Positions 48,171 through 60,868 of a stretch of DNA of 64,000 nt are shown here, piece by piece. The stretch lies in assembly GCF_045679555.1 (NCBI RefSeq), contig NC_092096.1:27536364-27600363 (forward strand), written 5' to 3'. Numbering within the stretch: the stretch's first letter is position 1; each line of letters starts with the position of its first letter. The notes beneath the pieces are model-generated. The model saw only the letters and a program-made list of their open reading frames with translations, ran no database searches and was not told the DNA's origin. Position numbers and translations under genes: made by a program. Source of the DNA: Salvelinus alpinus (Eukaryota > Chordata > Actinopteri > Salmoniformes > Salmonidae).

Positions 48171-51119
48171 ACAAATATCTGGCTCTCCAATGTCCAGTCA
48201 TATTATTATCATTTTTTTATTAACAACAATTTTAACAATATACAAACATATCTTTAAAAAACTATTTCACCAAATAACACAGAAACGTTATACACAAGGG
48301 AAGACACATTTAAACAAAAATACACAAGGCTTCACAGGCATTTAGGGTTCCGTTTGCTTTACAGTATTTCAGATTACACGGCATTTTCAAAAAATTTAAT
48401 AAAGTTCAATAAAAAAATTAAGAGTTTTCTTTTGCCGACTTGCATTTATGTTAATAATTTTTACCATATATAATGAAAATATGCATTATTTATACTTTGT
48501 TTTGATTTAAATCATGAAACAAAAGTAAAACATCTTTACCATCAAGATGAACCCTAGCACCGGTTGATCTAAAAAATAAAAGTTGTACATCCATCCAAAA
48601 GATCAAATACATTAAAATAATAAATTACTTATAGTTTGACAAAACACACACTTTTTATCAAAATACATTTTAAATATTGTCAGTACTGTCATGCCGCTAG
48701 CCCTTTCAGTGAATTGGCTATTAGAGATGTGAACAAACCCCCCTCTCCTGTTAGGAGGGGAGGTTGGGGCAGTTTTACAACTTTTCAACCATGTCGTAAA
48801 TTCCTTGCAGAGACTCTTGTCTCCCTGACCATGCAGTATGGGAGAGAGAGGGTCACAGTAGAACAAAGGAATTATCCTGCCAAATTCTACTACATCCCAG
48901 AATTTGAGAATTGAACAATATTCCTATTTTGGAGAATGTGTAAACGGTCGGTGGAGAAGCCAGCTACGACCCGGTCCGTTTTGTTTAATGTTTGTGATCT
49001 CATGAAAGACAATAGAGCTACATTACTCTAACTCTGTTTATACAGGTTCCTCAGTTATGAGGCTTGCATCTAATTCTTGTATAAAATGAATGAGTAAAGA
49101 TGAAACTATTTGCGAAATGATGTAATGTGATGTTAACCTTTAAAATTAGAGAATTGGCCTTCCATGTAAAGTTTAACTAAGTCAGTAGCCCAAGTGAATA
49201 GACATTGGTTGGAAGTGATAAACCAACCCCTTTTCCACTCTTGAATCAAAGCCTCCGTGACGAAAAGTCACCTCAGTTCCAAATACTGTGAGGACTTGTG
49301 AGAGCTTGCTCCACGTGTGAAATGGTATGAACTCTGAACTATTGAGCACCTAAAGAAGAAGTGCATACGAAACTAGAATATTTCAGACTGCAGCTGAACA
49401 TATGCGCAAATCTAGTACGAGAACACTGACCGATGAGGAAGCATCTCCAGAGTGAGCTGAACCTCTCATACAACGTGAACCTCTCACACGACGACCCGGA
49501 AGGCTCTACAAAGGACGAGGGAGACATCGACTGGGCAAACCAGAGACTCACATCACCAGCTCAACTATCGAAGCCAGCTTCACGTAAATACAATGCATTA
49601 CTTTTCCAAATGAGCGAACGTTAGTGGCATATGTATTTATGTGAGAATAGTTCCCCAGGTCCGATAGAGACCGATGTTCCTTAGTCTTCCTTCCAAAACC
49701 CCTTATCTTCTCCCTGAATCTATTGTGTTATAACCAAACTGTTTTTGTTTAGTCCACTAGGGATGGTATTTACTGTATAATGTTATTATGTATTGTATAT
49801 TCTGTAATTGTTTAATTAGTTAGTAAATAAATAATTGAGCCAATTTGTGTTTGGATGATTTATAGTAAAGGCTGGGTTGAGACTGATATTAGGTAAAGAA
49901 TAATTAATGACTGATTGACTGCTATTGATATAAAAGATCTTCAGATCTTTAAGAGTGGATTCGGGAGATAGCCGCTCTATATAAACTAACTCTTCCATGG
50001 TGCCCAGGTTATTAATGGTTTAATTGTTGCATGGTTTAATTCAATCACGTAATCAATTAAACATTAGGTAATCGATTTGAAACTAGCATGTCATCTCATT
50101 TAACCATAGTAGAGACACGACAGTACCTGTTTCACTGGATATATTAAATGAATACTTTTAAAAGACACTTCACAGACTTTGTTAGTGACACATTACTTTC
50201 TACTTAAGTTCTATACCGCTTTCCAGTTCGTACTTCTAAATTTATAATTTCATTATACTTTGCAGGAGGAAAATAAGGCTCATATAATTATTCGTGTACT
50301 TTTTATCCTTGATGCGTACACCATCTAATAGGAAGTCTTATAATGCCTGTAGGTCTTCACTGGAATTACATATCTATTCAAAAACTCAACATAACTATAC
50401 AGTTTGATTTGTCCATTTCCATTAAATAATTGTGCCACTAACAAAATACGGTTCTCAAATCATCTCGGGAAAAATGAAGATTTATTGTTTCAAGTAATTA
50501 TCAAAACCAGAGAAATACAGTGTTTCAAACATAAAACTATGCTCATTCATATAGAATGCTTTTAAAATATTTATAAGGGCACTATAATCTATGACATCTA
50601 AAACCAAACAAATATAATTACATATGTGCCTCCCTCATGAATCCAATGTCCAGTCATACTTTGGGTCTCAGCGTGTGTCCCTAAACATCATTTAGTCTTA
50701 GCTGCAGCATTCAAATTGTGGTCATCGTGTGTCTGTGAATCACAACATTAAAGACAATCAGTGAATCACAACATTAAAGACGATGAGTGATCACAGCATT
50801 TACACAAATTAAGCCATACACAATAAAACATTTTGTTGACAACATTATGGTTTACACTAGGTCTACTGTGTGGGAATGGTGAAAGAATCTTAGCCCAGCT
50901 GTAGGGCCATTTGAGTGTGTGGTCACTTAGGGTGGCACATCAAGCAGTTCTGCAACCATTGGAGACTTGGGCTGCTTGCTCTCAAAGTGATATAAAGGTC
51001 AAGTACAAATTGGAGGACATACAAAATCTGTGGCTTAGATTGAATTCAAAGTTGACACAAATTATAAACTAAGCAATACGATGCAACAAACTACTACACA
51101 TATGAAAGACTGTACCACA
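48171..51119. other. AT-rich intergenic DNA, probably old repeats
   Basis: Very AT-rich with long A/T runs. The stretch 49430-49600 (GACGACCCGGAAGGCTCTAC) has a more GC-rich, coding-like composition, but no family was recognised and no splice-bounded exon is supported. Confidence 0.3.
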
Positions 51120-51919
51120 CAGGCCAGGGCCCGGTTTCCTAAAAGCATCTTACGTTCATCGTTAGAACCTTCGTGGGAGCATCGTTAAATCTCTGAGCTG
51201 TTTCCCAAAACCATTGTTACTAAAGTTGCACTTGAAAATCTTGTTACTTACCAAATGCCTCAGACCACTCGTAACACAGCTTAGTGCATCGTTAGAGGTG
51301 TTTTTCCCTACCGCATCACTTCATACACAGAAGATCTCTGCTAAACATAGAATCAAGATACTTCTCTGTCTATGACTTCCGATAACTTCAGAACTAAGTT
51401 GACTTCAAGTACAAAGTTGCCAATGTCTTTGCAATTGTTACAAACAAGCGAAGGATACAAATATGCTTCACATGAAAACCGAGATGACTGCATGAAAAGA
51501 TAAATAGTCTACAGTATAGTGATGTTTAGTTTGCGAATGATTCATTATTTTTGAACAACTATTTTTACTGACTCGAGAGTCGTGATTTGTTTTTCCGAGT
51601 GAGTCGTTCGTTTGACCTGCTATTGCTGGCTTCAATGAGTTCTACAGCAGGAGTAATTGCAGATCGCTTTTAGGGGCGTTTTCTGATATCGGCGTTTCTT
51701 GATATCAAGTTACACCCATTGATGCTCGCCATTGGTCTGTGGCCCTTTCTTTCACATCGGGGACAACAGATGTTGACAACTGTTGCATTGTAGCTAAGCC
51801 TAACCCAAACTCTTTTCCTAACCTTAACCTCATTCACCTAACCTGCCACATTAATTATCCTAACCTGCCACGTTAGTTATCCTAACCTGCTATGTAAACA
51901 AATCATCTGTGTCAAGAAA

Positions 51920-52190
51920 CAATCAAATCAAATTTGTCACATGCGCCGAATACAACTGGTGTAGACCTTACCGTGAAATGCTTACTTACAAGCCCTTAAT
52001 CAACAATGCAGTTCAAGAAATAGAGGTAAGAAAATATTTACTTAATACAAAAAGTAACACAATAAAATGACATAACAATAACGAGACTATATACAGGGGG
52101 AACCGGTACCAAGTCATTGCGCGGGGGTACAGGTTTGTTGAGGTCATTTGTACATGTAGGTAGGGGTAAAATTACAACAGGGGGGGGGGG
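51920..52190 (-). mobile_element. 3' end of an L2/CR1-like LINE
   Basis: AATCAAATCAAATTTGTCAC and ATGCGCCGAATACAACTGGT on the plus strand match the tails at 34545 and at the 3' side of the LINE at 54540. It is truncated after TACATGTAGGTAGGGG, next to a G run. Confidence 0.85.
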
Positions 52191-53032
52191 TAACGCCAAT
52201 GGGCATTACATGATATCAAGGAACGACCACATCAAGAAAAGCCCTGAATTGCGGTCTGCAATTACACCATATTGGGGTCAGCGGCTCCAGAGACGTTCTC
52301 CGACCACAAACTGTCTGCCATATGCTGTCTGTCATATGCTCGCAGGAAAATAGATCAGAAACATAGAGAACAAAAAATACATGTTTGGAACTGATAATTG
52401 ATCACATGGTGCTAGAATGACTGAAATTCATTGATTATTGAATGTTGTAGTGGACACAGCTTTGTAAAACAAAACAAACACAGCCTCGGCTCGACAAACT
52501 CAAACTCGTGAACAAATCGTTTGGGGGGCTGCAGTTTGCGACTGTGCTTATCACCTTGCCTGGCTACACAATCTAGTCCAGTTGCGGCCACAACTAGAAC
52601 TCCATTCAAATGTATCAAGAAATAATCATATTTGTATGCTTAGCAATCAACAAATGTACATTGTTTAAAGCACAAGTCTCAGTCACAAATGTGACAAATA
52701 TGGCTAGGTTGTAGATTCGAAGGAACATTAAAATAAGGGAAAACTTCGGTGCTGGTTTTAGGCTGGCAGTAACCACTACAGAATTTCCGTCAAAACAATG
52801 ATGAGGCTGTATTCCAGATTAAGGGGGTTTATTGAAGACACACACACACACACACTGACCACTATTAGTTCTAAGTTCCAACCCAGTAATAACTGTAGAG
52901 TGGTTCTACAAGGGTAGAAAAGAAAGGACATATTATAATACACTATTACATTTAAAAGGGGTAAGGCTATACACAGATACAACTTGACTTATCTGAATGA
53001 TATGCAATAGCAGGATAAAGCTGCAGTCTTTA
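52191..53032. other. Intergenic, short (CA)n
   Basis: A (CA)n run at 52839-52855. No gene or RNA gene was recognised. Confidence 0.4.
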
Positions 53033-53573
53033 TGTAACGGATGTGAAATGGCTAGCTAGTTAGCGGTGGTGCTCGCTGATAGCGTTTCAATCGGTTACGT
53101 CACTCGCTTTGAGACCTTGAAGTAGTGGTTCCCCTTGCTCTGCAAGGGCCGCGGCTTTTGTGGAGCGATGGGTAACGATGCTTCGTGGGTGTCAGTTGTT
53201 GATGTGTGCAGAGGGTCCCTGGTTCGCGCCCGTGTCGGGGCGAGGGGACGGACTAAAAGTAAACTGTTACAATGATGCTGTTGACCCGGATCACTGGTTG
53301 CTGCGGAAAAGGAGGAGATCGAAAGGGGGGTGAGTGTAACGGATGTGAAATGGCTAGCTAGTTAGCGGTGGTGCTCGCTGATAGCGTTTCAATCGGTTAC
53401 GTCACTCGCTTTGAGACCTTGAAGTAGTGGTTCCCCTTGCTCTGCAAGGGCTGCGGCTTTTGTGGAGCGATGGGTAACGACGCTTCGTGGGTGACTGTTG
53501 TTGATGTGTGCAGAGGGTCCCTGGTTCGCGCCCGGGTCGGGGCGAGGGGACGGTCTGAAGTTATACTGTTACA
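53033..53573 (+). mobile_element. Miniature LTR element (TRIM-like)
   Basis: Two direct repeats of identical length (239 bp; 53033-53271 and 53335-53573) begin TGTAACGGATG and end ACTGTTACA (TG...CA). They flank only 63 bp of interior that ends in a purine-rich GAAAGGGGGGTGAG, as a polypurine tract would. TTTA is duplicated at both outer borders (53029-53032 and 53574-53577). Each repeat carries CTGGTTCGCGCCC, resembling a tRNA B box. There is no coding capacity. The alternative, a tandem duplication of a SINE, does not explain the TG...CA ends and flanking duplication as well. Confidence 0.75.
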
Positions 53574-53669
53574 TTTACTGCTACATAATACAGATCTAAT
53601 ATGCTCACATTGACTGAAGTATAATGTGGCCCGAGAGTACACATGAGAAAACTGTGTCACTAAACCAAG

Positions 53670-53875
53670 CTTTTTATTAAAATAGGCAACTCAGTTAAGA
53701 ACAAATTCTTCTTTACAATGACAGCCTACCCCGGCCAAACCCGGGCCAACCCTATGGGACTCCCAATCACGGCCGGATGTGATACAGCCTGAATTCGAAC
53801 CAGGGTGTCTGTAGTGACACCTCAAGCACTGAGATGCACTACCTTAGACCGCTTAGACCTTAGACCGCTGCCCAA
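53670..53875 (-). mobile_element. tRNA-derived SINE, salmonid type
   Basis: On the minus strand the tRNA-like head (CTAAGGTAGTGCATCTCAGT then GGTTCGAATTCAGG as B box) leads into CACATCCGGCCGTGATTGGG, and the tail TTCTTAACTGAGTTGCC ends the element. A duplicated CTTAGACCG lies at the head end. Confidence 0.88.
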
Positions 53876-54025
53876 GTTAATAGTGGACAGAGCGAGGGTG
53901 CTCATTAACCAGTTTAAACATGCTATACATGGTCATTAAGCTGCTGCAATAGTGCGCAGGCTGTACAATATAAGGACTATGCATAGAATGGAACTACTTT
54001 AACAAAGCTATTACCATTTTACAAG

Positions 54026-54170
54026 CAGGGTTGGGGAGTAATGGATTACATGTAATCCGTTACATGTAAGGGATTACCAAAAACGGTAACTATAATCCTT
54101 TATGTTACCAGCGAAAATATTGTAATCAGATTACAGATACTTTTCAAAACTAGATGATAACTTCGAGCAT
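54026..54170. repeat. Dispersed repeat fragment with short inverted blocks
   Basis: GGTTGGGGAGTAATGGATTA followed by CATGTAATCCGTTACATGTA is a widespread salmonid repeat motif. I see only one border. Confidence 0.5.
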
Positions 54171-54786
54171 TACTTTTAAATTCAGAAAGGATATTTGTGG
54201 GAAAAAATCGGATACTTATCTGTTTTCTCAATGACATAAAAAAAAGCACAAATTTAAGTTTGTTCCACCTGAGCGAGTCTGATCACAAGTCAGAGACCAC
54301 TATGATGACACACCAAATGTGTTTGACGGATTGCGGGAAAAGAGCAAGAATAGGCTTTTGTAGGCTACAGTCCAAGCTATGTCTTCCAGTTGTGCGACTG
54401 CTGTCGGCATCCAAAGTTTATCCAGCTTGAATAAACGCTAGGAGGTAAGGATGACAGCAGTGGTGTAGTCTACGGCAATACGGATATCACTTATTATAGA
54501 TATCTACACAGCGTATTGATGCGACTCACACTGCTGCGCTCTCATTTAAAAACTGTAATATCTTATGCTTCACGGAGTTGTGTCTGAACGACATCACTAT
54601 CAACATACAGCTGGCTGGTTATACGCTGTACCAGCAGGATAGAACAGCGGCGTATTGTAAGACAAGGGGCGGCGGACTATGTATTTTTGTAAATAACAGC
54701 TGGGGCACGATATCTAAGGAAGTCTCGAGCTATTGCTTGCCTGAGGTAGAGTATCTCATGATAAGCTGTAGACCACACTATCTGTA

Positions 54787-55192
54787 TGTCAAGGCTGTGG
54801 GTAACTGGTGAAAGGAGTCAGGCGCAGGAGAGCTGAGATGCGTGGACATGGTACTTAATTCAAGAAAACACCAGTACAAACACAATACTATGGTGCTGGA
54901 AAAATACCGGTAGCACGAATTAAACGGGCGTAACAACAAAACCCGGCAACAATAATACCAGCCGTCAGAATACAGCCTAACAATTAAACAAACACGCACA
55001 CAAACATGGGGGAAACCAGAGGGTTAAATAATGAACATGTAATGGGGGGAATTGAAACCAGGTGTGTAGAAAACAAAGACAAAACAAATGGAAAATGAAA
55101 AGTGGATCGGTGATGGCTAGAAGCCCGGTGACGTCGACCGCCGAACGCCGCCCGAACAAGGTGAGGGACCGACTTCGGCGGAAGTCGTGACA
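54787..55192 (-). mobile_element. Solo LTR (406 bp) inside the LINE
   Basis: TGTCAAGG...GTCGTGACA ends with an imperfect target duplication (CTGTA / ATGTA). It is related to the solo LTR at 11722-12118 through the shared GAAGTCGTGACA end and the GATCGGTG.TGGCTAG block. Confidence 0.75.
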
Positions 55193-57150
55193 ATGTATTT
55201 TTCGTAGCTGTTTACATACCACCACAGTCAGAAGCTGGCACTAAGACAGCATTGAATGAGCTGTATTCCGCCATAAGCAAACAAGAAAGCGCTCACCCAG
55301 AGGCGGCACTCCTAATAGCCGGGGACTTTAATGCAGGAAAACTTAAATCCGTTTCACCAAGTTTCTATCAGCATTTTAAATGTGCACCCAGAAGGGAAAA
55401 AACACTGGACCACCTTTACTCCACATACAGAGACGCATACAAAGCTCTCCCTTGCCCTCCATTTGGCAAATCTGACCATAATTCTATCCTGATTCCTGCT
55501 TACGAGCAAAAATTAAAGCAGGAAGCACCAGTGACTAGAACAATAAAAAAGTGGTCAGAGGAAGCAGGACTGTTTTGCTACAGGACTGTTTTGCTAGCAC
55601 AGACTGGAATATGTTCCGATTCCTCCGATGGCATTGAGGAGTACACCACATCAGTCATTGGCTTCATCAATAAGTGCATCGATGACGTCTTCCCCACAGT
55701 GACCGTACGTACATACCCCAACCAGAAGCCATGGATTACAGGCAACATCCGCATTGAGCTAAAGGGTTGAGCTGCCGCTTTCAAGAAGCGGGACTCTAAC
55801 CCAGAAGCTTATAAGAAATCCCGCTATGCCCTCCGATGAACCATCAAACAGGCAAAGCATCAATACAGGACTAAGATCGAATCGTACTACACTGGCTCTG
55901 ACGCTCGTCGGATGTGGCAGGGCTTGCAAACCATTACAGACTACAAAGGGAAGCACAGCCGAGAGCTGCCCAGTGACATGAGCCTACCAGACGAGCTAAA
56001 CTACTTCTATGCTCGCTTCGAGGCAAATAACATTGAAACATGCATGAGAGCACTAGCTGTTCCGGAAGACTGTGTGATCACGCTCTCCGCAGCCGATGTT
56101 AGTAAGACCTTTAAACAGGTCAACATTCACAATACCGCAGGGCCAGACGGATTACCAGGACGTGTACTGCGAGCATGCGCTGACCAACTGGAAAGTGTCT
56201 TCACTGACATTTTCAACCTCTCCCTGTCCGAGTCTGTAATACCAACATGTTTTAAGCAGACCACCATAGTGCCTGTGCCCAAGAACACTAAGGTAACCTG
56301 CCTAAATGACTACCGACCCGTAGGACTCACGTCTGTAGCCATGAAGTGCTTTGAAAGGCTGGTCATGGCTCACATCAACACCATTATCCCAGAAACCCTA
56401 GACCCACTCCAATTTGCATACCGCCCCAACAGATCTGCAGATGATACAATCTGTATTGCACTCCACACTGCCCTTTCCCACATGGACAAAAGGAACACCT
56501 ATGTGAGAATGCTATTCATTGACTACAGCTCAGCTTTCAACACCATAGTGCCCTCAAAGCTCATCAATAAGCTAAGGACCCTGGGACTAAACACCTTTCT
56601 CTGCAACTGGATCCTGGACTTTCTGACGGGCCGCCCCCAGGTGGTAAGGGTAGGTAACAACACATCCGCCACGCTGATCTTCAACACAGGGGCCCCTCAG
56701 GGGTGCGTGCTCAGTCCCCTCCTGTACTCCCTGTTCACGACTCCAACATCATCATTAAGTTTGCCGATGACACAACAGTGTCTGATCACCGACAATGACG
56801 AGACAGCCTATACGGAGGAGGTCAGAGACCTGGCAGTGTGGTGCCAGGACAACAACCTCTCCTTCAACGTGATCAAGTCAAAGGAGATGATTGTGGACTA
56901 CAGGAAATAGAGGACCGAGCACGCCCCCATTCTCATCAATGGAGCTGCAGTGGAGCAGGTTGAGAGCTTCAAGTTCCTTGGTGTCCACATCACCAACAAA
57001 CTAACGTGGTCCAAGCACACCAAGACAGTCATGAAAAGGGCACGACAAAACCTATTCCCCCTCAGAAGACTGAAAAGTTTTGGCATGGGTCCTCAGATCC
57101 TCAAAAGGTTCTACACCTGCACCATCGAGAGCATCCTGACTGGTTGCATC

Positions 57151-57606
57151 ACTGCCTAGTATGGCAACTGTTCGGCCTCCGACCGCAAGGCACTACAGAC
57201 GGTAGTGCGAACGGACCAGTACATCACTGGGGCCAATCTTCCTGCCATCCAGGACCTCTATACCAGGCAGTGTCAGAGGAAGGCCCTAAAAATTGTCAAA
57301 GACTCCAGCCACCCTAGTCATAGACTGTTCTCTCTGCTACCGCACGGCAAGCAGTACCGGAGCGCCAAGTCTAGGTCCACTGCCTAGTATGGCAACTGTT
57401 TGGCCTCCGACCGCAAGGCACTACAGACGGTAGTGCGAACGGACCAGTACATCACTGGGGCCAATCTTCCTGCCATCCAGGACCTCTATACCAGGCAGTG
57501 TCAGAGGAAGGCCCTAAAAATTGTCAAAGACTCCAGCCACCCTAGTCATAGACTGTTCTCTCTGCTACCGCACGGCAAGCAGTACCGGAGCGCCAAGTCT
57601 AGGTCC
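57151..57606 (+). repeat. 228-bp in-frame tandem duplication in LINE ORF2
   Basis: ACTGCCTAGTATGGCAACTG recurs exactly 228 bases later (57151 and 57379), and the copies run colinearly to GCGCCAAGTCTAGGTCCA. The unit is 76 codons, and the two copies differ at very few sites. Confidence 0.95.
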
Positions 57607-57759
57607 AAGAGGCTTCTAAAAATCTTCTACCCCCAAGCCATAAGACTTCTGAACATCTAATCAAATGGCTACCCAGACTATTTGCATTGCCGCCGACCCC
57701 TCCCCTTCTTTTACACTCTTGCTACTCTCTGTTGTTATCATCTATGTATATTCACTTTA

Positions 57760-59196
57760 AACTTGTTATGGCTGCAGGGGCAGTATTGAGTAACTTGGAA
57801 AAAGGTGCCCATTTCAAACGGCCTCGTACTCAATTCTTGCTCGTACAATATGCATATTATTATTACTATTGGATAGAAAACACTCTCTAGTTTCTAAAAC
57901 CGTTTGAATTGTTTCTCTGAGTGAAACAGAACTCATTCTGCAGCCCACTTCCTGTCAGGAAGTGAGATTTCTGAAATCGAGGTCTCTGTTCTAGGGCCTG
58001 CCTATAAATGGGCATGATACGTATTAGTATACATGCACATCATACACCTTCCACTAGATGTCAAGAGGCAGTGAGAGAAGAAATGGGGTGATTATCTTGG
58101 TCTGAGGTGGAATAAATCCTCTTGGAATGACGTGTCCGCCATTTCCTGTTTTCTGGAAAGCGCGAGGAGGGACCTGGAATTGCCTTCTGGAAAGCTGTCG
58201 TTATAGGCGAATACTATCTCCGGCTTTGATTTTATTTGATACATGTTACAATATCATCGTAAAGTATGTTTTTTCAATATAGTTTTATTAGATTATTGAA
58301 ATTTATTCGGGACGTTAGGCGTGTTGCGTTGTTTGACTTTGTTCAGGAAGGAGAGCTTCGCGCCACTTGGCCAGTGTGCTTGCTAATTCAAGAGGGAAAA
58401 ACGACGTTCTAAATCCAAACAACGACTGTTCTGGACAAAGGATCCCTTGTACAACATTCTGATGGAAGATCACCAAAAATAGGACCCATTTTATGATGCT
58501 ATTTCATATATCTGTCGAACTGTGCTATCGCTACCGTTTGCCTTGAATCAATGCTGTTGTGTGTTAGCTATTGTAGTAAGCTAATATAACGCTATATTGT
58601 GTTTTCGCTGTAAAACACTTAAAAAATCGGAAATATTGGCTGTATTCACAAGATCTTTGTCTTTCATTTGCTATACACCATGTATTTTTCAGAAATGTTT
58701 TATGATGAGTATTTAGGTATTTGACGTTGGTGTCTGTAATTACTCTGGCTGCTTCGGTGCTATTTCTGACGGTAGCTGTGATGGTAGCAGCAATGTAAAA
58801 CTGATTTATACCTCAAATATGCACATTTTTCAAACAAAACATAGATTTATTGTGTAACATGTTATAGGACTGTCATCTGAAGTTGTTTCTTGGTTAGTTT
58901 GGTTGGATCTTGGTTAGTTAGGTTGGCTTTGTGCATGCTACCTGTGCTGTGAAAAATGTCTGTCCTTTTTTGTATTTGGTGGTGAGCTAACATAAATATA
59001 CGTGGTGTTTTCGCTGTAAAACATTTTAAAAATCGGACATGTTGGCTGGATTCACAAGATGTTTATCTTTCAAATGTTGTATTGGACTTGTTAATGTGTG
59101 AAAGTTAAATATTTCAAAAAAATATATTTTGAATTTCGCGCCCTGCACTTGAGCTGGCTGTTGTCATAAGTGTACCGGCGTCGGGCTTGCAGCCTG
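57760..59196. mobile_element. ~1.4-kb non-autonomous DNA element inside LINE 3' UTR
   Basis: Left end CTTGTTATGGCTGCAGGGGC; right end GTCGGGCTTGCAGCC, partially inverted. Inside are two similar blocks, GTTTTCGCTGTAAAACA...AAAAATCGGA (58598 and 59007). LINE 3' sequence ends before it (TATTCACTTTAA) and resumes after it (CTACCTACATGTACATATTA). There is no coding capacity. Confidence 0.7.
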
Positions 59197-59451
59197 AAGA
59201 ACTCTACCTACATGTACATATTACCTCAACTGAACGGTGCCCCAGCACATTGATTCTGTACCGTACCCCCCTGTATATGGTCTCGCTATTGTTATTTTAC
59301 TGCTGCTCTTTAATTACTTGTTACTTTTATTTCTTATTCTTATCCGTATTCTTTTATTTTTTAAACTGCATTTTTTAACTGGCTAGTAAGCTAGTAATGA
59401 CAATGCACATAATTATCTTACAGAGTTCTCCCCCCGACAGCATGTAACATA

Positions 59452-60268
59452 CAATGAGTATATAAAACATTAGGAACACCTTCCTAATATTAAGTTGGAT
59501 GCCTTTTTGTCCTCGGAACAGCCTCAATTCGTCGGGGCATGGACTCTACAAGGTGTCAAAAGCGTTCCACAGGGATGCTGGCCCATGTGACTTCAATGCT
59601 TCTCACAGTTGTCAAGTTGGCTGGATGTCCTTTGGGTGGTGGCGTGAAAAACCCAGCAGCGTTGCAGTTCTTAACAGACTCAAACCGGTGCGCTTGTCAC
59701 CTACTACCATACCCTGTTCAAAGGCACACATACACAATCCATGTCTCAATCGTCTCAAGGCTTAAAAATCATTCTTTAACCTGTCTCCTCCCCTTCATCT
59801 ACACTAATTGAAGTGGATTTAAAGATGCACTATGCCGAAATTGCTCCGCCTTTTCCTGGTTGCTAAAATTAGAATAGTTTATGTGACTAAACAAGGAAGT
59901 ATAGTGTAGAGAACCATTGTACCATCTAAACCACTGTGAAATATATTTTCCATGACCCAAAATATTGTATTTTCAGCTGTTTGAAGCTGGTGTACAAAAC
60001 CGAAAGTTTTTTTTTTTTAAACATAGGAACGGGAAGCATAGAAATAGTGCACATAGAACAGATCTACCGCTTCTTAGACTTGCTTTCAATGCAAATGACA
60101 GAACAATAACACACATTTCTATGTGAATTTGGTCGGGTCCCCAAAAAAGTTACATATTGTAGCTTTAACAGGTGACATCAATAAGAAATCACAGCTTTCA
60201 CCTGGATTCACCTGGACAGTTTATGTCATGGAAAAGGCAGGTTTTCCTAGTGTTTTGTACACTCAGTG
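59452..60268. mobile_element. TA-flanked MITE, second copy, with nested MITE
   Basis: Inverse orientation of the 252-743 element; right end TGTTTTGTACACTCAGTG. It is interrupted by 59823-60164. Confidence 0.85.
59823..60164. mobile_element. 342-bp TTAA MITE nested in another MITE
   Basis: Flanked by TTAA on both sides (59819-59822 and 60165-60168). Ends AGATGCACTATGC and (inverted) AGCTACAATATGT are similar. The empty site is preserved in the MITE copy at 252-743 as CACCTGTTAAATCC. Confidence 0.85.
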
Positions 60269-60868
60269 TACATCACATTGAAAATATTCACTCATATTAT
60301 GCACGCACAAATACAGCTGAAACATTGAGCAACTTGTCTTCTGAGAATTCACAAATTGTCCACTTGTCTTCACCGCAACTCACTGGCTGGAATCTATTGA
60401 CGGTACCATTACTGGTACTGAAATCTATAGTATGGGGAGGAGAGTTGTTAGATTTCAGGCTAAGTCATGTTGCAATTCTCCTAATTTCCACAAGGGGCCT
60501 ACATTTTACATGTAGCTCCTATTTTTGTGGTTTACTTTTAACAATGGAAAATTATTTATTTGTATGATGTGCCTCTCTGATTTATATTATACAGAAAATA
60601 TTACAAAGTAATGCATATAAAATAACAAAACTGGTACCAATTAACAATGCAATGTAATTTACAATAACCTACTGTATTCAGCATTTACAGTTTGTTACTG
60701 TTGATTATACATTTATTTACCGTGACAATTACAGGATTTTTTTTACAGTGTACAAAACACAATTTGATATCACACTGGTCCAATATCACACTGTATTCAC
60801 AGCTTCTCTTCTATTTCCTATTGTTCTATTCTATTCTATTGTATTTCTATTCTATTTTCCCTGTCCAG
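60269..60868. other. AT-rich, nothing recognised
   Basis: A TTCTATTCTATT-rich stretch at about 60826-60858 forms the polypyrimidine lead-in to the exon acceptor at 60868. Confidence 0.4.

Larger units (their letters stand above)
54540..59390 (+). mobile_element. L2/CR1-like LINE, nearly complete ORF2, several breaks
   Basis: Endonuclease-type start (LCIFVNNSWGTISKEVSS near 54680), then LLIAGDFNAGKL and KSDHNSILIPAY of the APE domain (55252-55770). The reverse transcriptase (55912-56910) shows [20 protein letters not shown] coding near 56758 and [12 protein letters not shown]. The FADD block is read out of frame between two small deletions near 56737 and 56782, and a TAG interrupts at 56908, so the enzyme is dead. 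The C-terminal domain continues at 56950-57660 with a 228-bp internal duplication. The 3' tail resumes at 59195 after a transposon insertion. A solo LTR sits in the endonuclease domain. Confidence 0.88.

Noticed and set aside
53150-53260. A functional tRNA gene
   Set aside because: The B-box-like GGTTCGCGCCC departs from the consensus and I could not fold a cloverleaf with acceptor and anticodon arms; the sequence repeats as part of an LTR.
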